From positions 100,820 through 164,819 of the forward strand of contig VHIT02000030.1 of NCBI GenBank assembly GCA_009768925.2: a DNA stretch of 64,000 nt. Direction: 5' to 3'. The position numbers and the translations under genes were made by a program. Position 1 is the stretch's first letter. The number at the start of each line of letters is the position of its first letter. This stretch comes from Cryptosporidium bovis. Its lineage: Eukaryota; Apicomplexa; Conoidasida; Eucoccidiorida; Cryptosporidiidae. The notes under the pieces are model-generated. The model saw only the letters and a list, made by a program, of their open reading frames with translations, was not told where the DNA came from and did not search any database. This document shows, in pieces, positions 1 through 10,410 of the stretch.

Positions 1-444
1 CCAAGAAGAAGCCTTCCTATTAATCAAGTAATCACGTGTATTCTTAACATTTCTAAATGAAATTCTGCCCAATCTATGCAGTTTTAAACAAACCAATTTT
101 CCACTTTCATCTGCTCCAATGTGAATATCACTTTCCTTACCTACACCTATTCTCGTTCCCACTGATGATATTACTCCTCTTTTACTCAAAGCCCTTAATG
201 CAAGAAAGTCATAACCCAAATAAGAAAGTTTATATCCTTCATATTTATTGCTCACTCTCGAAACTAATTTATTCCTAAGTAAATTTTGTAGTAGCTGATA
301 TGTACCGGTCCTCCTCAAATTTCCTATACTCTCTATTAGTTGTGGAGATACATACTCATGGTTTCTCATGCCCATTTCTACTGCTGTCAATATACGCCAC
401 TCATCCTTACTTATAAATTTCATATTAGATACGTCCAACTTCAT
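1..444 (-). CDS. RIO2: RIO2-family serine kinase, 5' part, cut by window edge
   Basis: The minus strand is open from an ATG at 444 to the window edge, giving 148 residues with no stop, so the gene continues to the left. The N-terminus has the RIO2 winged-helix domain (about residues 1-90), beginning MKLDV and including AVEMGMRNHE. The RIO kinase N-lobe follows, with the flexible ATP loop GVGKESD at 100-106, the probable ATP-binding lysine in LKLHRLGR (K121) and the SFRN motif. RIO2 is an atypical ATPase/kinase needed for late cytoplasmic maturation of the 40S ribosomal subunit. The catalytic loop and C-terminus lie outside the window, so activity cannot be judged. The next gene is divergent, with about 680 bp between them. 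Family assignment is firm. Confidence 0.93.
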   Translation of the reverse strand, partial: MKLDVSNMKFISKDEWRILTAVEMGMRNHEYVSPQLIESIGNLRRTGTYQLLQNLLRNKLVSRVSNKYEGYKLSYLGYDFLALRALSKRGVISSVGTRIGVGKESDIHIGADESGKLVCLKLHRLGRISFRNVKNTRDYLINRKASSW

Positions 445-1128
445 GTTTTATTTTGTTGTAATATACTAATTGTACTTTCACTATTTCAATAATACATATA
501 ATTAACGTAAACACTTAGTTTTACCATTAAAATCTCAAAATAATAATTAAGGAACAATTTAATTTTGTACCTAAAGATGAGGAAGTTAAAACATAAATCT
601 TAAAATTCCTCTCTCCTTTATAAAAAAACTAATTACGAATAAATATATATTTTCAAATTTAATCGTTCTTATAAAATCGATAAATAGTCAAAGTTTGATC
701 TTTTATTCACGAAAAGAACAACCCAACTTTACCATTTAGTTACTCTTACCTGTAATGTCATTAAGGTAGCGAGTTCGGCGCCAACCACTTTTTAATATTT
801 ATTTGACAAAAAAAGCAGTGTTCCATTAAGAAGTAATTTAAAAGAAAAAAATCCAAAGTTGAGGAAATACTGATAAGCTGTTAGTAGGAGTAAATATATA
901 CTCACGCATTGTAAGCTGTTTTTTGCAGGCAGTTCTGATCAATTTTAAATAACAGCTTTGCGGTTGTTCAGAAAGGGACACGTTTGTTTGGTAAATGGAA
1001 GGAAGCAAAACTACTTTTGCTGTTAAGAAATAGAGAACAATAATAAAGACTCACTTGTTTTTTTAAATATTTCATACTCACGGTAGGTGTGCATTCTTTT
1101 CTTTCATTTTTTTTGACTTGATACTATA
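445..1128. other. Divergent intergenic region RIO2 / CDS1
   Basis: No open frame here looks coding. The region must hold the promoters of both flanking genes. It contains one GGCGCC palindrome, listed separately. Confidence 0.6.
777..782. promoter_or_regulatory. E2F-like GGCGCC palindrome
   Basis: GGCGCC in the context CGGCGCCAA, 333 bp upstream of the RIO2 ATG and about 350 bp upstream of the CDS1 ATG. E2F-like GGCGCC motifs have been reported upstream of Cryptosporidium genes. Function at this site is inferred. Confidence 0.4.
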
Positions 1129-2445
1129 ATGAGAGCCAAAATAACAACCGCATTGAGATTAAGAAAAGAAAAGAATGCAATATTTGATGATACAGAGGTT
1201 GAGACTGAATCTGATACATTGAATAATGATTATACAATCAATAGAAGAAGAATCAATGGCAGGGCAAATAGTAAATCTGATAAACAAATAAATTCCGATT
1301 CCAAAAATGAAACAAATTGGATGACTAGGACAATATGGACAATCATATTGTTATCATCTTTTATAGTTATTTTAGCAGCAGGACACACTTATTCAGCGAT
1401 TTTGGTTCTTTCTTTAATACTAGCTGTATATCAAGAAGTTATATCACTTAAAAGAAATGCAGAAGAAGATAAACATTTGCCTTTTTTTTATACGTTGCGT
1501 TGGTATTGGTTGGGTGTTACACTATTTTCTACGGGAAAACTTTGGTGGGTACCATTGATTGAGAAATATAGAAAAAACAACTATTTTATATACATATTAG
1601 TGCATTATCATTCGATTATAAGTTATTCTGGAGCATTGTTTGGATTTATTTGTTTTATATTATCTCTTAGAAATTATACATTGAGATACCAATTTTCTCA
1701 ATTTGGTATTATGATATTAACACTTCTCCTCGTTGTAACACAATCGGTATTTATGATTGCTAACACATATAGAGGCTTGTTTTGGTTCATTCTTCCGTCT
1801 CTGCTAGTTATCTGTAATGATATATTCGCTTATATATTTGGAAAACTATTTGGTAAAACCAGTCTTTTCAAGCTTTCTCCTAAAAAAACAGTTGAAGGCT
1901 TTGTTGGTGCATCTATTATTACGATAATTGCTGCTTTTATTCTTGGAAAAATGCTTTCTACTAGCCAAATATTTATTTGCCCCCAAAATGAATTATTAGA
2001 AGCACCTTTTTCAATGTGGAAGGAATTAAGATGTGATCCTCATTCCGTATATATCCCAAAACCATATGATACTCCCAACAAACTGTCATTCATTCTGGGA
2101 AATGGTCCTATTTATTTTTCAGATTCTCAATTTCATGCCGTTATTATTGGAATTTTTACTGCTTTTGTTGCTCCTTTTGGTGGGTTTTTTGCCTCTGGTT
2201 TAAAGAGAGCTCTCAGAATTAAGGATTTTGGATCAACTATTCCCGGGCATGGTGGAATTACTGATCGTTTTGATTGCCAAATATTAACTGGAATGTTTAC
2301 TTATTTGTATATTCGTACATTTGTTTTTACCAGACCTAAGTCCGTTTCTCTTGATTTATTAATAAAAATGGCGAAACTCCTTCCTGAACCTGAAATTATT
2401 CATTTGATTACTGTTTTGTCAAATCATTTAAACAGTATCGAGTAA
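1129..2445 (+). CDS. CDS1: Phosphatidate cytidylyltransferase (CDP-diacylglycerol synthase)
   Basis: 438 residues, ATG start. The enzyme makes CDP-diacylglycerol from phosphatidic acid and CTP, the precursor for phosphatidylinositol and cardiolipin-type lipids, in the ER membrane. The family signature is intact at about residues 356-383: a Ser-Gly-x-Lys-Arg start, a conserved Lys-Asp, then the HGGITDRFD metal/CTP-binding end. The first 65 residues are polar and Asn-rich (cytosolic tail). After that come about eight hydrophobic spans, with NDIFAYIFGKLFGKT and LSPKKTVEGFVG, two other conserved CdsA-family segments, at about residues 225-265. Length fits eukaryotic CDS enzymes. This gene would feed the PI supply for the GPI-anchor genes found later in the window. 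The intergenic gap to the next gene, on the same strand, is 1.2 kb. Confidence 0.95.
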   Translation: MRAKITTALRLRKEKNAIFDDTEVETESDTLNNDYTINRRRINGRANSKSDKQINSDSKNETNWMTRTIWTIILLSSFIVILAAGHTYSAILVLSLILAVYQEVISLKRNAEEDKHLPFFYTLRWYWLGVTLFSTGKLWWVPLIEKYRKNNYFIYILVHYHSIISYSGALFGFICFILSLRNYTLRYQFSQFGIMILTLLLVVTQSVFMIANTYRGLFWFILPSLLVICNDIFAYIFGKLFGKTSLFKLSPKKTVEGFVGASIITIIAAFILGKMLSTSQIFICPQNELLEAPFSMWKELRCDPHSVYIPKPYDTPNKLSFILGNGPIYFSDSQFHAVIIGIFTAFVAPFGGFFASGLKRALRIKDFGSTIPGHGGITDRFDCQILTGMFTYLYIRTFVFTRPKSVSLDLLIKMAKLLPEPEIIHLITVLSNHLNSIE

Positions 2446-3666
2446 ATTATTATATCACCTGTAATACTTCTAATTAGGGACTCAAAATAACATTATTACT
2501 TATAATTTTATTACATCTCTCCTTTTTATCATAAAATAGGTTTGCTTTTGATTTACCTCAATAAACATTATCTAGTTTTTTACGATGAGTAGAATGGGAA
2601 AACACATGTTTAATCCTAATCCTTCTTTCCTTTAAAAAGGGAAACTACGCTATCATTTCCCCTGTGAAATACCAGGCTTTATTAATATCCTCCTCTCTAG
2701 TACTATTGATGACTAAGAAGACACAGTTTAAGTGGTTAATTCTGTGCCTACCTCATTAATAATCTTCTTGTAACGAAAAAAAGATCCCACAACACAAAGG
2801 TCAAAACACTTCCGGCGCCAACTGTGTTGCCGCCAAATGCGTTATTTTTCGCAAAGACAGGACCACAGTAGGAAGGTAGTTAATATTGAAAATTGCCAAA
2901 TATATGGGATTTTAGGTATTTAGAATAAGATAGACTAGGTTTGAAAGTGAGATTTAAAATTTAAAGAGCACTAGTAGTTGAGCGTTTAAAAAAACTTCTT
3001 TCTCAATTGACACATGTAGAAATCGCATAAGCAGAATTGTAGTTGGTTCATTTAATATACTTTTTTAAGGATAATTTATATATTCTTTATTAAGGAAGTA
3101 AGGTGATTATAGGAATTATTTTTTGGTGATTCGTCCATTATTTGATATTATTATAGTGTGCATTAACTTTATTGATTCTCCCGAGATATATCAAAGTGAA
3201 GGAGAAACATAAATAAAGGGATTAACTGAGACAACACTACTTTACTCTTTTTCTGTTGCATAAGTGTATTTAATTTTGGATTCTAGAGCAAAAACTAATT
3301 TTGCCTTAGTATTCATATTTTCTTAAAGTATAATTAAAAGCCTTTAGCTTTCTTGTTTGGTTTTTACTAGACAGGTTGTTGCTTGATACACGTTTTGAGA
3401 CAGAATTAGGTTAATTTTGTTCATTGGAATTACTACTTAAATAGTCTAAAAGATTGTGATTTTCGGTATATAATAGTAAGATCCCCGTTTTTTTAGTACT
3501 GTGAAAAAGGAGTCTACTCTTTATAACATTGTATAGGTAATAGAAAGATAAATCGAAATTATGTGTCGAGGTAGCAAAAATAGCACAAAGTAGCAATGGT
3601 GGTTAAAAGTAGAATAAAAATAAGAAAGTAAGAATACTAACATTAAATATTATTGGTTTTATTCAA
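2446..3666. other. Intergenic region, 1.2 kb
   Basis: No convincing gene on either strand. A minus-strand frame at 3411-3596 lacks any recognisable feature. It contains a GGCGCC site at 2814-2819 and, 10 bp further on, a GCCGCCAAA sequence resembling an E2F half site. Confidence 0.55.
2814..2819. promoter_or_regulatory. E2F-like GGCGCC palindrome
   Basis: CCGGCGCCAAC followed at 2829-2837 by GCCGCCAAA, so two E2F-like cores lie within 25 bp, about 850 bp upstream of the P5-type ATPase ATG. Regulatory role inferred from motif only. Confidence 0.4.
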
Positions 3667-6600
3667 ATGGAATTTAGTTACATTTCAGTCGACCTGTGTT
3701 TGGGGTTGTTATATTTAACGATTATAACATTTGCTGGGATATTTTTGTTGAATAAACTATTTTGGAGGAGATATGAAAAACACTACTTGAATAATGACAA
3801 GAAAGAAATTGTGTTAATTCCATGTAATAAAGAAATATACAATAAAGTTTCTTTGTGTTTAATAAATTTCTTTACATTACTTCATTTGTTGATCCTTCCA
3901 GTAGTCGTGTACAACACGGTACTTACAAATGGAGGCAGTTTGCCGGAGAATTGGAGGAGAAATGCAATCGTATTTTTAATAGAGTATTCAGCAATTTTAC
4001 TGATTTGTTTGTCAAGGAAACTATTTTTCAGAATAAACACGTCATTAATAGTTCCAGCAAATTTGAGTGAGTGCAACCATGTATTTGTTTTGGTAAAGAA
4101 GGATCTAGAAAGTGTTGATTATTCATGGACAACTAACTATTTGCTCTCATCGACATATAGAGTGGGTAAGCTAATATCACTAAAATTTGGAGAGATTATA
4201 TACTCTATAATAAATAGTAATATAAAAGAGTACAATTTTTATTCATGTGAGGTGATTAGAGATGAAAAATCCAGAGTGAGTTACTTTATATTAGGGACAA
4301 CTAGATATGTTTATTCTAGTGAAAGTAGAACATTTCACCCACAAACACAGCCTGAAGATTTGAGTACACTTGACTTGATAAGGACCATTGAAAATGGAGG
4401 TCTTACAGAAAAGTTGGCAGGGGAGTACCTTTCGATATATGGAGAGAATATAAACATTGGAGACTGTTTGTCTATATGGGAAATAATAAATAATAATTTG
4501 TTCACAATAACATTTTTAATGCAATATCTGATGCTTTCAACAACGTTCTTCCTTAAATTCTTTACGTGGTCGTTTTGTTGGTCTGGCCTTATATTATACA
4601 CAAATATAACTTGTATAATTAGAGACTTTATTCATAGCGCAAAAATCAAAAAGGAAAGGGAGATAACAAGCAAAAGAAAGTATAGAGTAAAAAGAGAATC
4701 AAAAATATCTGTAATAGAATCGAGATACCTTGTTCCCTTAGATATTATTGTTATTGGTGTTGGAGACATTATACCATGTGATGTTATATTAACTAATGGT
4801 AGTGCATTGGTGGACGAATCTAATTTAACAGGCGAATCTATACCAATATTTAAAAGGTCAATAAATATAAAATCCTTTCATTCAGAAAGGTTTGATTTTG
4901 ATAGTAATTCCAAAAAGGAGTTTATACTTTATGCAGGCAGCAAAATATTAAAGATTCATGGCAACTATAATTCTGATATTTTAAGCAATCATGTTACTTG
5001 TATAGTACTAAACACTGGAATGTTTACAAACAACTTCAAAATTATCAACGGTGTTTCCTACAAAAACGAAAATAGTATTACTGGTAAAACCAAAGATAAT
5101 ACTTGTGGAAAAAACAATGACATAACTGAATTCTACTATGATATACCTCTTCTTTGGACTTTTATGCTTATAATATCTATAGTAGTAGTTATTTTTCAGA
5201 TTTCGATTTCACCGTTTTGCATTGGATCAGTATTTTTTATATTGGGTACATTTATACAACTTTTGCCTATGTGGGCCCCTACAACAGTACTCTCGACAAT
5301 AAATATGTCTGCAAGTCGTCTAAAGAGGAACTTTAGTATAAGCAGCTTCTTCCCTAGCAGAATTTTGTTTGCGAGCAAATTAAAGGTATTACTTTTTGAC
5401 AAAACGGGAACGCTCACCTTTCCAGAACATACTTTATCTCACGTGGAAAGACTTAATGAGAAAATACTTGAGGATAACGGTTTGTCTAAAGACGGTTTTG
5501 ATATTCTTAAAATAGGAATCTCCACGTGTCACTCTCTGAATTGTGATCCCGATAATCCAAATAGCTGTTTTGGAGACGAGATAGATAGAGAAATGCTTAG
5601 ATATACAAATTGTGGACTTTACCAAGAAAAAATTTCTGAAGAAGAAACAAGAGTTTATATCCTTGATAAAGAAAAAGGAATATGTTTTAGAGTTCTTAAA
5701 ATATTTTACTTTAGCTCGGCATCTAGATGTATGAGTGTAATAGTAAGATGCGAAAGATCAGGAAGAATATTTTTGTTCTCTAAAGGAGCACCTGAGACAA
5801 TTATTGGATTTTGTAATAAACTCCACGTCACTCAAGGATTGTCAGATTTGGCGTCATATTACTCATCAAATGGAAGTTATGTGCTTATTATTGGCTTTAG
5901 GGAGCTAAATTCCGGTAATGAATGTTTTACAGAAAAGTACTTATCCTTAGTTAACAGTGATAGACACAATTATGAGCAGGCTCTTGCTCCCATTGGTATT
6001 CTTTGTTTTTCAAACTCAATTAGAAACGAGGCTGGACTTGTTGTTGGTCAGGTTAAGGACCTTGGAATTCAGCCTATTATACTTACAGGCGATAACTCTC
6101 ATTGCGCCCTAAGTGTTGCTAAGAAGGTTGGAATAATAAATAGTAACGTTTCTCTTATAAACAAAAAATGTACAAGTGAGAGCGTGCTGAATACGACAGA
6201 AGATGATTTGTTTTCCTTAAGAGTAAATATTCTGAATGAAAACGAGGAAATTGTTATACTCGCACATATTTCTGATTCAGGTAATCTTATATTCCAAGAT
6301 GAATTTAAAAACCATATCTCAGTTCATGACATTATAAATAATCTTTCCAACATAAGATTGGTGTGTACATATGAGGCGTTCTTACACATGGATTCAAAAA
6401 GACCACTACCTATTAAAGACGAAGACGAAAACGACTCTCTGTTAAATAGAGATAACACTTTATTAGACCTAGTTTTGAAAAACATTGTTGTTATCTCGAG
6501 ATCTACACATTTAGACAAACTTAAAGTTGTTGAAAAGTTAACTAACAGTGGAACAGTTGTTGGAGTGGTAGGAGACGGTTCAAATGACATTGCTGCAATG

Positions 6601-7473
6601 AAAAGATCTAATATTGGGATTCTAATCAACAATAATGTAAATGCAGACACACACTTTGTTATTGGGAACAACAATCTTACTGGAGTTTTAAATATTATTT
6701 ATGAAGCCTGTAACAGTGCTTCTGTGTCTAGATCACTTTATCTTTTCATGATTATGTACGGAATTACAATGGTTATATGCAAGAACATTTTATTGTACTT
6801 TAGTCAGGCTACTTTACCAGTAATGGGTTACTTTACATACAGTATTTTAATTAACTTTCCAAGTGTTTGGGCATTAAAAAGGTCTAAACCATCAAAAAAA
6901 ATAAAGGATTACCCGGTTGATTCGGAACTTATATCTAAGAGTACGATAACCATTTTAGTTGGGTTTGTTCTCATTATTGGCGTTAATTTAATAATTTTGT
7001 TGGTTAGTTTATCAAAAAAAGATTGGTTTGTATCAAGTTACTCTAAAAATATTAAAATACCTATACACTTATTTTCTCGTCAAGATGGATTTGAACCTGC
7101 CACTGTTGTCATTTGGATGTGCAGCCTACATTCACATATGGCTCTTATTTTTGGATTCGGTGGCACTCACAGAGAACCATTTTACAAAAATATCCGGCTT
7201 ATGGTTTTTTGGTTATTGTCTCAGATAGGAATTTTCACTATTTTATTCTCAAATCCTTCCCCTTTGACTTGTTTATTCAAGATAAATTGCAACGAGGACA
7301 TTACTCCAAGTTCTGTTTTTTTTGTTCAAGTCACTAAGTTCACGGGAAACAATGTTTTTCCCCTATCTTGGAAGTTGGAATTCACGTCTTGGATTCTTAC
7401 TTCGTTTTTACTGTGTATTTTCACATTTAAATTATCTAGTTATTACAACAGGAACAAAAATAATCAGACTTGA
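3667..7473 (+). CDS. P5-type P-type ATPase (P5B/ATP13A-like)
   Basis: 1268 residues, ATG start, single exon. P-type ATPase motifs appear in order: TGES actuator loop at 388-391, phosphorylation site DKTGTLT with the aspartate at 578, SKGAPE nucleotide-binding loop at 705-710, TGDN at 807-810, and hinge GDGSND at 969-974. P5-specific wording includes the PCDVIL segment before the actuator loop, the S-x-RLKR stretch after TM4, and PSRI before the phosphorylation site, which matches P5B better than P5A. P5B pumps are linked to late endosomes/lysosomes and polyamine export from these compartments; P5A pumps act in the ER. The TM4 substrate signature, PPALP in typical P5B, reads PMWAP (534-538) here, so substrate cannot be inferred. 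About ten to twelve membrane spans are visible. Family is firm; the P5B subclass is likely. Confidence 0.93.
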   Translation: MEFSYISVDLCLGLLYLTIITFAGIFLLNKLFWRRYEKHYLNNDKKEIVLIPCNKEIYNKVSLCLINFFTLLHLLILPVVVYNTVLTNGGSLPENWRRNAIVFLIEYSAILLICLSRKLFFRINTSLIVPANLSECNHVFVLVKKDLESVDYSWTTNYLLSSTYRVGKLISLKFGEIIYSIINSNIKEYNFYSCEVIRDEKSRVSYFILGTTRYVYSSESRTFHPQTQPEDLSTLDLIRTIENGGLTEKLAGEYLSIYGENINIGDCLSIWEIINNNLFTITFLMQYLMLSTTFFLKFFTWSFCWSGLILYTNITCIIRDFIHSAKIKKEREITSKRKYRVKRESKISVIESRYLVPLDIIVIGVGDIIPCDVILTNGSALVDESNLTGESIPIFKRSINIKSFHSERFDFDSNSKKEFILYAGSKILKIHGNYNSDILSNHVTCIVLNTGMFTNNFKIINGVSYKNENSITGKTKDNTCGKNNDITEFYYDIPLLWTFMLIISIVVVIFQISISPFCIGSVFFILGTFIQLLPMWAPTTVLSTINMSASRLKRNFSISSFFPSRILFASKLKVLLFDKTGTLTFPEHTLSHVERLNEKILEDNGLSKDGFDILKIGISTCHSLNCDPDNPNSCFGDEIDREMLRYTNCGLYQEKISEEETRVYILDKEKGICFRVLKIFYFSSASRCMSVIVRCERSGRIFLFSKGAPETIIGFCNKLHVTQGLSDLASYYSSNGSYVLIIGFRELNSGNECFTEKYLSLVNSDRHNYEQALAPIGILCFSNSIRNEAGLVVGQVKDLGIQPIILTGDNSHCALSVAKKVGIINSNVSLINKKCTSESVLNTTEDDLFSLRVNILNENEEIVILAHISDSGNLIFQDEFKNHISVHDIINNLSNIRLVCTYEAFLHMDSKRPLPIKDEDENDSLLNRDNTLLDLVLKNIVVISRSTHLDKLKVVEKLTNSGTVVGVVGDGSNDIAAMKRSNIGILINNNVNADTHFVIGNNNLTGVLNIIYEACNSASVSRSLYLFMIMYGITMVICKNILLYFSQATLPVMGYFTYSILINFPSVWALKRSKPSKKIKDYPVDSELISKSTITILVGFVLIIGVNLIILLVSLSKKDWFVSSYSKNIKIPIHLFSRQDGFEPATVVIWMCSLHSHMALIFGFGGTHREPFYKNIRLMVFWLLSQIGIFTILFSNPSPLTCLFKINCNEDITPSSVFFVQVTKFTGNNVFPLSWKLEFTSWILTSFLLCIFTFKLSSYYNRNKNNQT

Positions 7474-7581
7474 GCGAAACTAACTTTTTTCTTTTGTAAA
7501 CAAGGCCATTATTGAAATCACAGGCACTACAAAGAACTTATACTCAGAGGCATGCACTGTGTGACAATCTACATGCAAATG

Positions 7582-7589
7582 TGCATGCA
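7582..7589. promoter_or_regulatory. TGCATGCA, AP2-type palindrome, between convergent 3' ends
   Basis: TGCATGCA lies between the stop codons of the ATPase and MDH genes. TGCAT cores are known ApiAP2 binding sites, but a position between two 3' ends argues against a simple promoter role. Confidence 0.25.
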
Positions 7590-7702
7590 TGTAGAAATCA
7601 AAAAATGTGCTTCACAGTCATTGAGAATTAAAATTATGTTTATACCATTGTGTGGATATTTAAAATAAAATCATCATTCAACTATAAAAAACCGGACAAA
7701 AC

Positions 7703-8653
7703 TCATATATCTAGGTCCTTGAGATCTTGAACAAGCTTTTGTATAGAGTTTTTAGATTTTTCAAACAGTTTTCTCTCGCTGTCTGTCATTTCTACCTTGA
7801 TAATTCCCTCAATTCCGTCTTTTCCAATAACAGCGGGAACACCAACAAATAGATCTTTTGTGTCATATTCACCGTTCAAATAAGCAGAGCAAATTAATAC
7901 AGACTTGGAGTCTTTCAAATATGCCTCCGCCATTTGCACTGCAGATGCAGCGGGAGCATAAAAAGCAGATCCAGTTTTTAAAAGACCAACAATTTCACTG
8001 CCGGTAAAAGCAGTCCTATGAACAATCTCATTTACTTGCGATTCCGTTATTCTTCCTTCAGCTATATAACTGCTCAAAGGAATGCCACCAATGGTGGCTG
8101 AGTTAGTTAAAGGGATCATGTCATCGCCGTGGCCTCCAATCACTGTAGCGGAAATATCACTGGACTTGACTCCAAGTAATTCACCTAAATAGTACCTAAA
8201 TCTTGCCGAATCGAGAACTCCAGACATTCCACATACCTTGTTCTTAGGAATTCCTGTTTTTTCCTTGAAGTAGTACACCATTGCATCTAGTGGATTAGTT
8301 ATACAAATTACAAAAGCATTTGGACAGTAACTTTTAACATTCTCAGCAACCGAGCCTACTATTTTTGCATTTATAGTGAGCAAATCTGAGCGGCTCATGT
8401 TTGGTTTTCTAGGGACTCCTGCTGTTATAATAACGACGTCTGAATTCTTTAAATGTTTGTAGTCATTCTCCCCCACTATTTTACAGGAGGAGTTCATTAG
8501 TGCCATGCAATGATTCAAATCTAATGCCTTTCCTTGTGGGAGACCTTCTACTATGTCAAACAAATAAACATCACCTAGATCTTTTTGCCCAATTAATAGT
8601 GCTATTGTTGAACCTATTTGTCCGGATCCAATTACAGATATTTTCTTCCTCAT
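7703..8653 (-). CDS. MDH: L-malate dehydrogenase (LDH-like type)
   Basis: 316 residues, ATG start. It interconverts malate and oxaloacetate using NAD(H) in the cytosol. The Rossmann glycine motif GSGQIGS is at 9-15. Substrate recognition shows Arg82 (the MDH-specific position, equivalent to 102 in LDH numbering) and Arg88 in the mobile loop, Asn120 in TNPLD, the Asp148/Arg151 pair and catalytic His175 in GGHGDD. Arg82 marks malate rather than lactate specificity. Apicomplexan MDH and LDH descend from one bacterial-type LDH-like MDH. The neighbouring LDH is clearly a paralog on the same strand 506 bp upstream, in keeping with tandem duplication. Confidence 0.95.
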   Translation of the reverse strand: MRKKISVIGSGQIGSTIALLIGQKDLGDVYLFDIVEGLPQGKALDLNHCMALMNSSCKIVGENDYKHLKNSDVVIITAGVPRKPNMSRSDLLTINAKIVGSVAENVKSYCPNAFVICITNPLDAMVYYFKEKTGIPKNKVCGMSGVLDSARFRYYLGELLGVKSSDISATVIGGHGDDMIPLTNSATIGGIPLSSYIAEGRITESQVNEIVHRTAFTGSEIVGLLKTGSAFYAPAASAVQMAEAYLKDSKSVLICSAYLNGEYDTKDLFVGVPAVIGKDGIEGIIKVEMTDSERKLFEKSKNSIQKLVQDLKDLDI

Positions 8654-9159
8654 TCTACTCCTTTACTTAATCTTCAAATAAAAAGCTAGAAAAAAATCTA
8701 ATTAATACGAATAAACAAGTACTATTGTCAACACAAATATTAATATTGGTTCTACCTATTTGTTTCTATACACATTTTCTCATACCTGAACCCCTCAAAT
8801 AGGTGGCTTTACATCGTTTTAACACAATAAAATGAGATATATGTCGCGGGCATACAGTACACGAGACGAGAGGACGTAGAATAAAGTGAATACAAAGGAC
8901 TAATTTTTCTTTGATGTAGCTATATATATATATATATGTGAATCAGACCGCATACAATAAACTATCGCAAGCATCCAGTAGTAATCGGGAATTGTTTTGA
9001 TTTCATTCTTTCTTCTCACAATTTGTAAATATGTATTTACCTTTAATTCCCCATTGAAAGGTAAACAAATTACTAATAAAAAAAGCCAAAAACAAGCACT
9101 CCAAATAGTACAATATCGGCACAGCAAAGTAAATGCAAAATAACTTTAACAACATTTGC
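8654..9159. other. Intergenic region MDH / LDH with TA dinucleotide run
   Basis: Upstream region of MDH, downstream of LDH. It holds a TA microsatellite at about 8920-8938 and no believable gene. Confidence 0.6.
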
Positions 9160-10125
9160 TTATGCACCTGTGGCGGGAGCATTTTCTAGAACTTTCGTAA
9201 TAGTGTTAACCTCATTTATTGACTCGGCAAGAAGTTTCTGTTCCAATGGAGTCAAGTCGAGCTCCAAAATGTCTTCAACACCATTCTTTCCAATAATTGT
9301 TGGAACGCCCATGTAAATTCCTTTAACACCATAGTGGTTGCTGCAGTAGGCAGAACATGGAACAACGGCTTTCTTGTCATTTAAATATGCCTCTGCCATC
9401 TTAACTGCTGCGGCTGCCGGGGCAAAGTATGCAGTTCCGGTTTTTAAATTATCAGCGACCTCCTTCCAGGCATTTTTAGTATGGCACACTATTTCATCTA
9501 TCTTTTCCTGCGAAATAAGTCCTTGTCTGATAAATGAAGACAAAGGAACACCACCTACTGAAACAGAGCTTGTAACAGGTACCATACCGTCACCATGACC
9601 ACCTATTACATTAGCAGACACATCGGAAGCGCTCACACCAAAATGTTCTGCAATGAATGTTCTAAATCTAGAAGAATCCAAAACACCTGCCATGCCACAA
9701 ACCTTGTTATGTGGCAATCCAGATACTTTTTGGAAATATGATACCATGACATCAAGTGGATTTGTAATACAAATTACAAAGGCGTTCGGACAGTACTTTT
9801 TAACGCCCTCTGCAATTGTTTCCAATATACGAGCATTTCCAAAAACAAGTTCTGAACGATCGTCTTTTGGACGCCCTGGAATAGATGCTGTGATAATTAC
9901 CACATCAGAACCTGCAATATCTGCATAGTCGTTACTACCTATTATCTTTGACGTCGAGCCGAACATAACCATGCTATGAGTTATATCTAGTGCCTTGCCT
10001 TGAGGAATACCTTGTGAAATATCAAAGAGAACAACATCTGCTATATTGTCTTTCCCTACTATATATGCAATGTTGCCTCCAATTTGACCTGCCCCAATAA
10101 CTGAGATCTTACGTCTTTCAATCAT
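9160..10125 (-). CDS. LDH: L-lactate dehydrogenase, MDH-derived
   Basis: 321 residues, ATG start. It reduces pyruvate to lactate to regenerate NAD+, which matters in a parasite relying on glycolysis. It carries the Rossmann motif GAGQIGG (11-17), Asp150/Arg153 and catalytic His177. At the position where the adjacent MDH has Arg82, this protein has Gly84 in the context ASIPGRP, and there is no five-residue insertion in the substrate loop as found in other apicomplexan LDHs. That combination is the known Cryptosporidium LDH type, which arose from MDH independently of the other apicomplexan LDHs. Identity with the neighbouring MDH is obvious along the whole length. Specificity is inferred from these residues and from the described family. 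Confidence 0.95.
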   Translation of the reverse strand: MIERRKISVIGAGQIGGNIAYIVGKDNIADVVLFDISQGIPQGKALDITHSMVMFGSTSKIIGSNDYADIAGSDVVIITASIPGRPKDDRSELVFGNARILETIAEGVKKYCPNAFVICITNPLDVMVSYFQKVSGLPHNKVCGMAGVLDSSRFRTFIAEHFGVSASDVSANVIGGHGDGMVPVTSSVSVGGVPLSSFIRQGLISQEKIDEIVCHTKNAWKEVADNLKTGTAYFAPAAAAVKMAEAYLNDKKAVVPCSAYCSNHYGVKGIYMGVPTIIGKNGVEDILELDLTPLEQKLLAESINEVNTITKVLENAPATGA

Positions 10126-10410
10126 CTTAATCTAAATTCTATACAAATAATTTATACAAAATAAAATAACTTTCAAAATAACCTTTGGAATGAAAAAAAA
10201 TCACTGTTGATTGTAATGCTACTTTCTGCTCTAACCCTTGTTTCTGTCTTGTTTTTGATCCTTCTAGTACGATTTGCATTACTTGTGCCCTATACGCATA
10301 TAATATATCTTTATTAATAATATCTTTCCCTGCACAAAACTTATTACTACACATACGCGGTAGCTTTTGCCACTGTACCGCCTATTACATTATTTAGATT
10401 TGTTAATAAA

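Noticed and set aside
57-278. Plus-strand frame of 73 codons
   Set aside because: It lies opposite the RIO2 coding strand, whose protein is clearly conserved.
3411-3596. Minus-strand frame of 61 codons in the gap before the P5 ATPase
   Set aside because: No recognisable domain, no splice partners and no distinctive composition.
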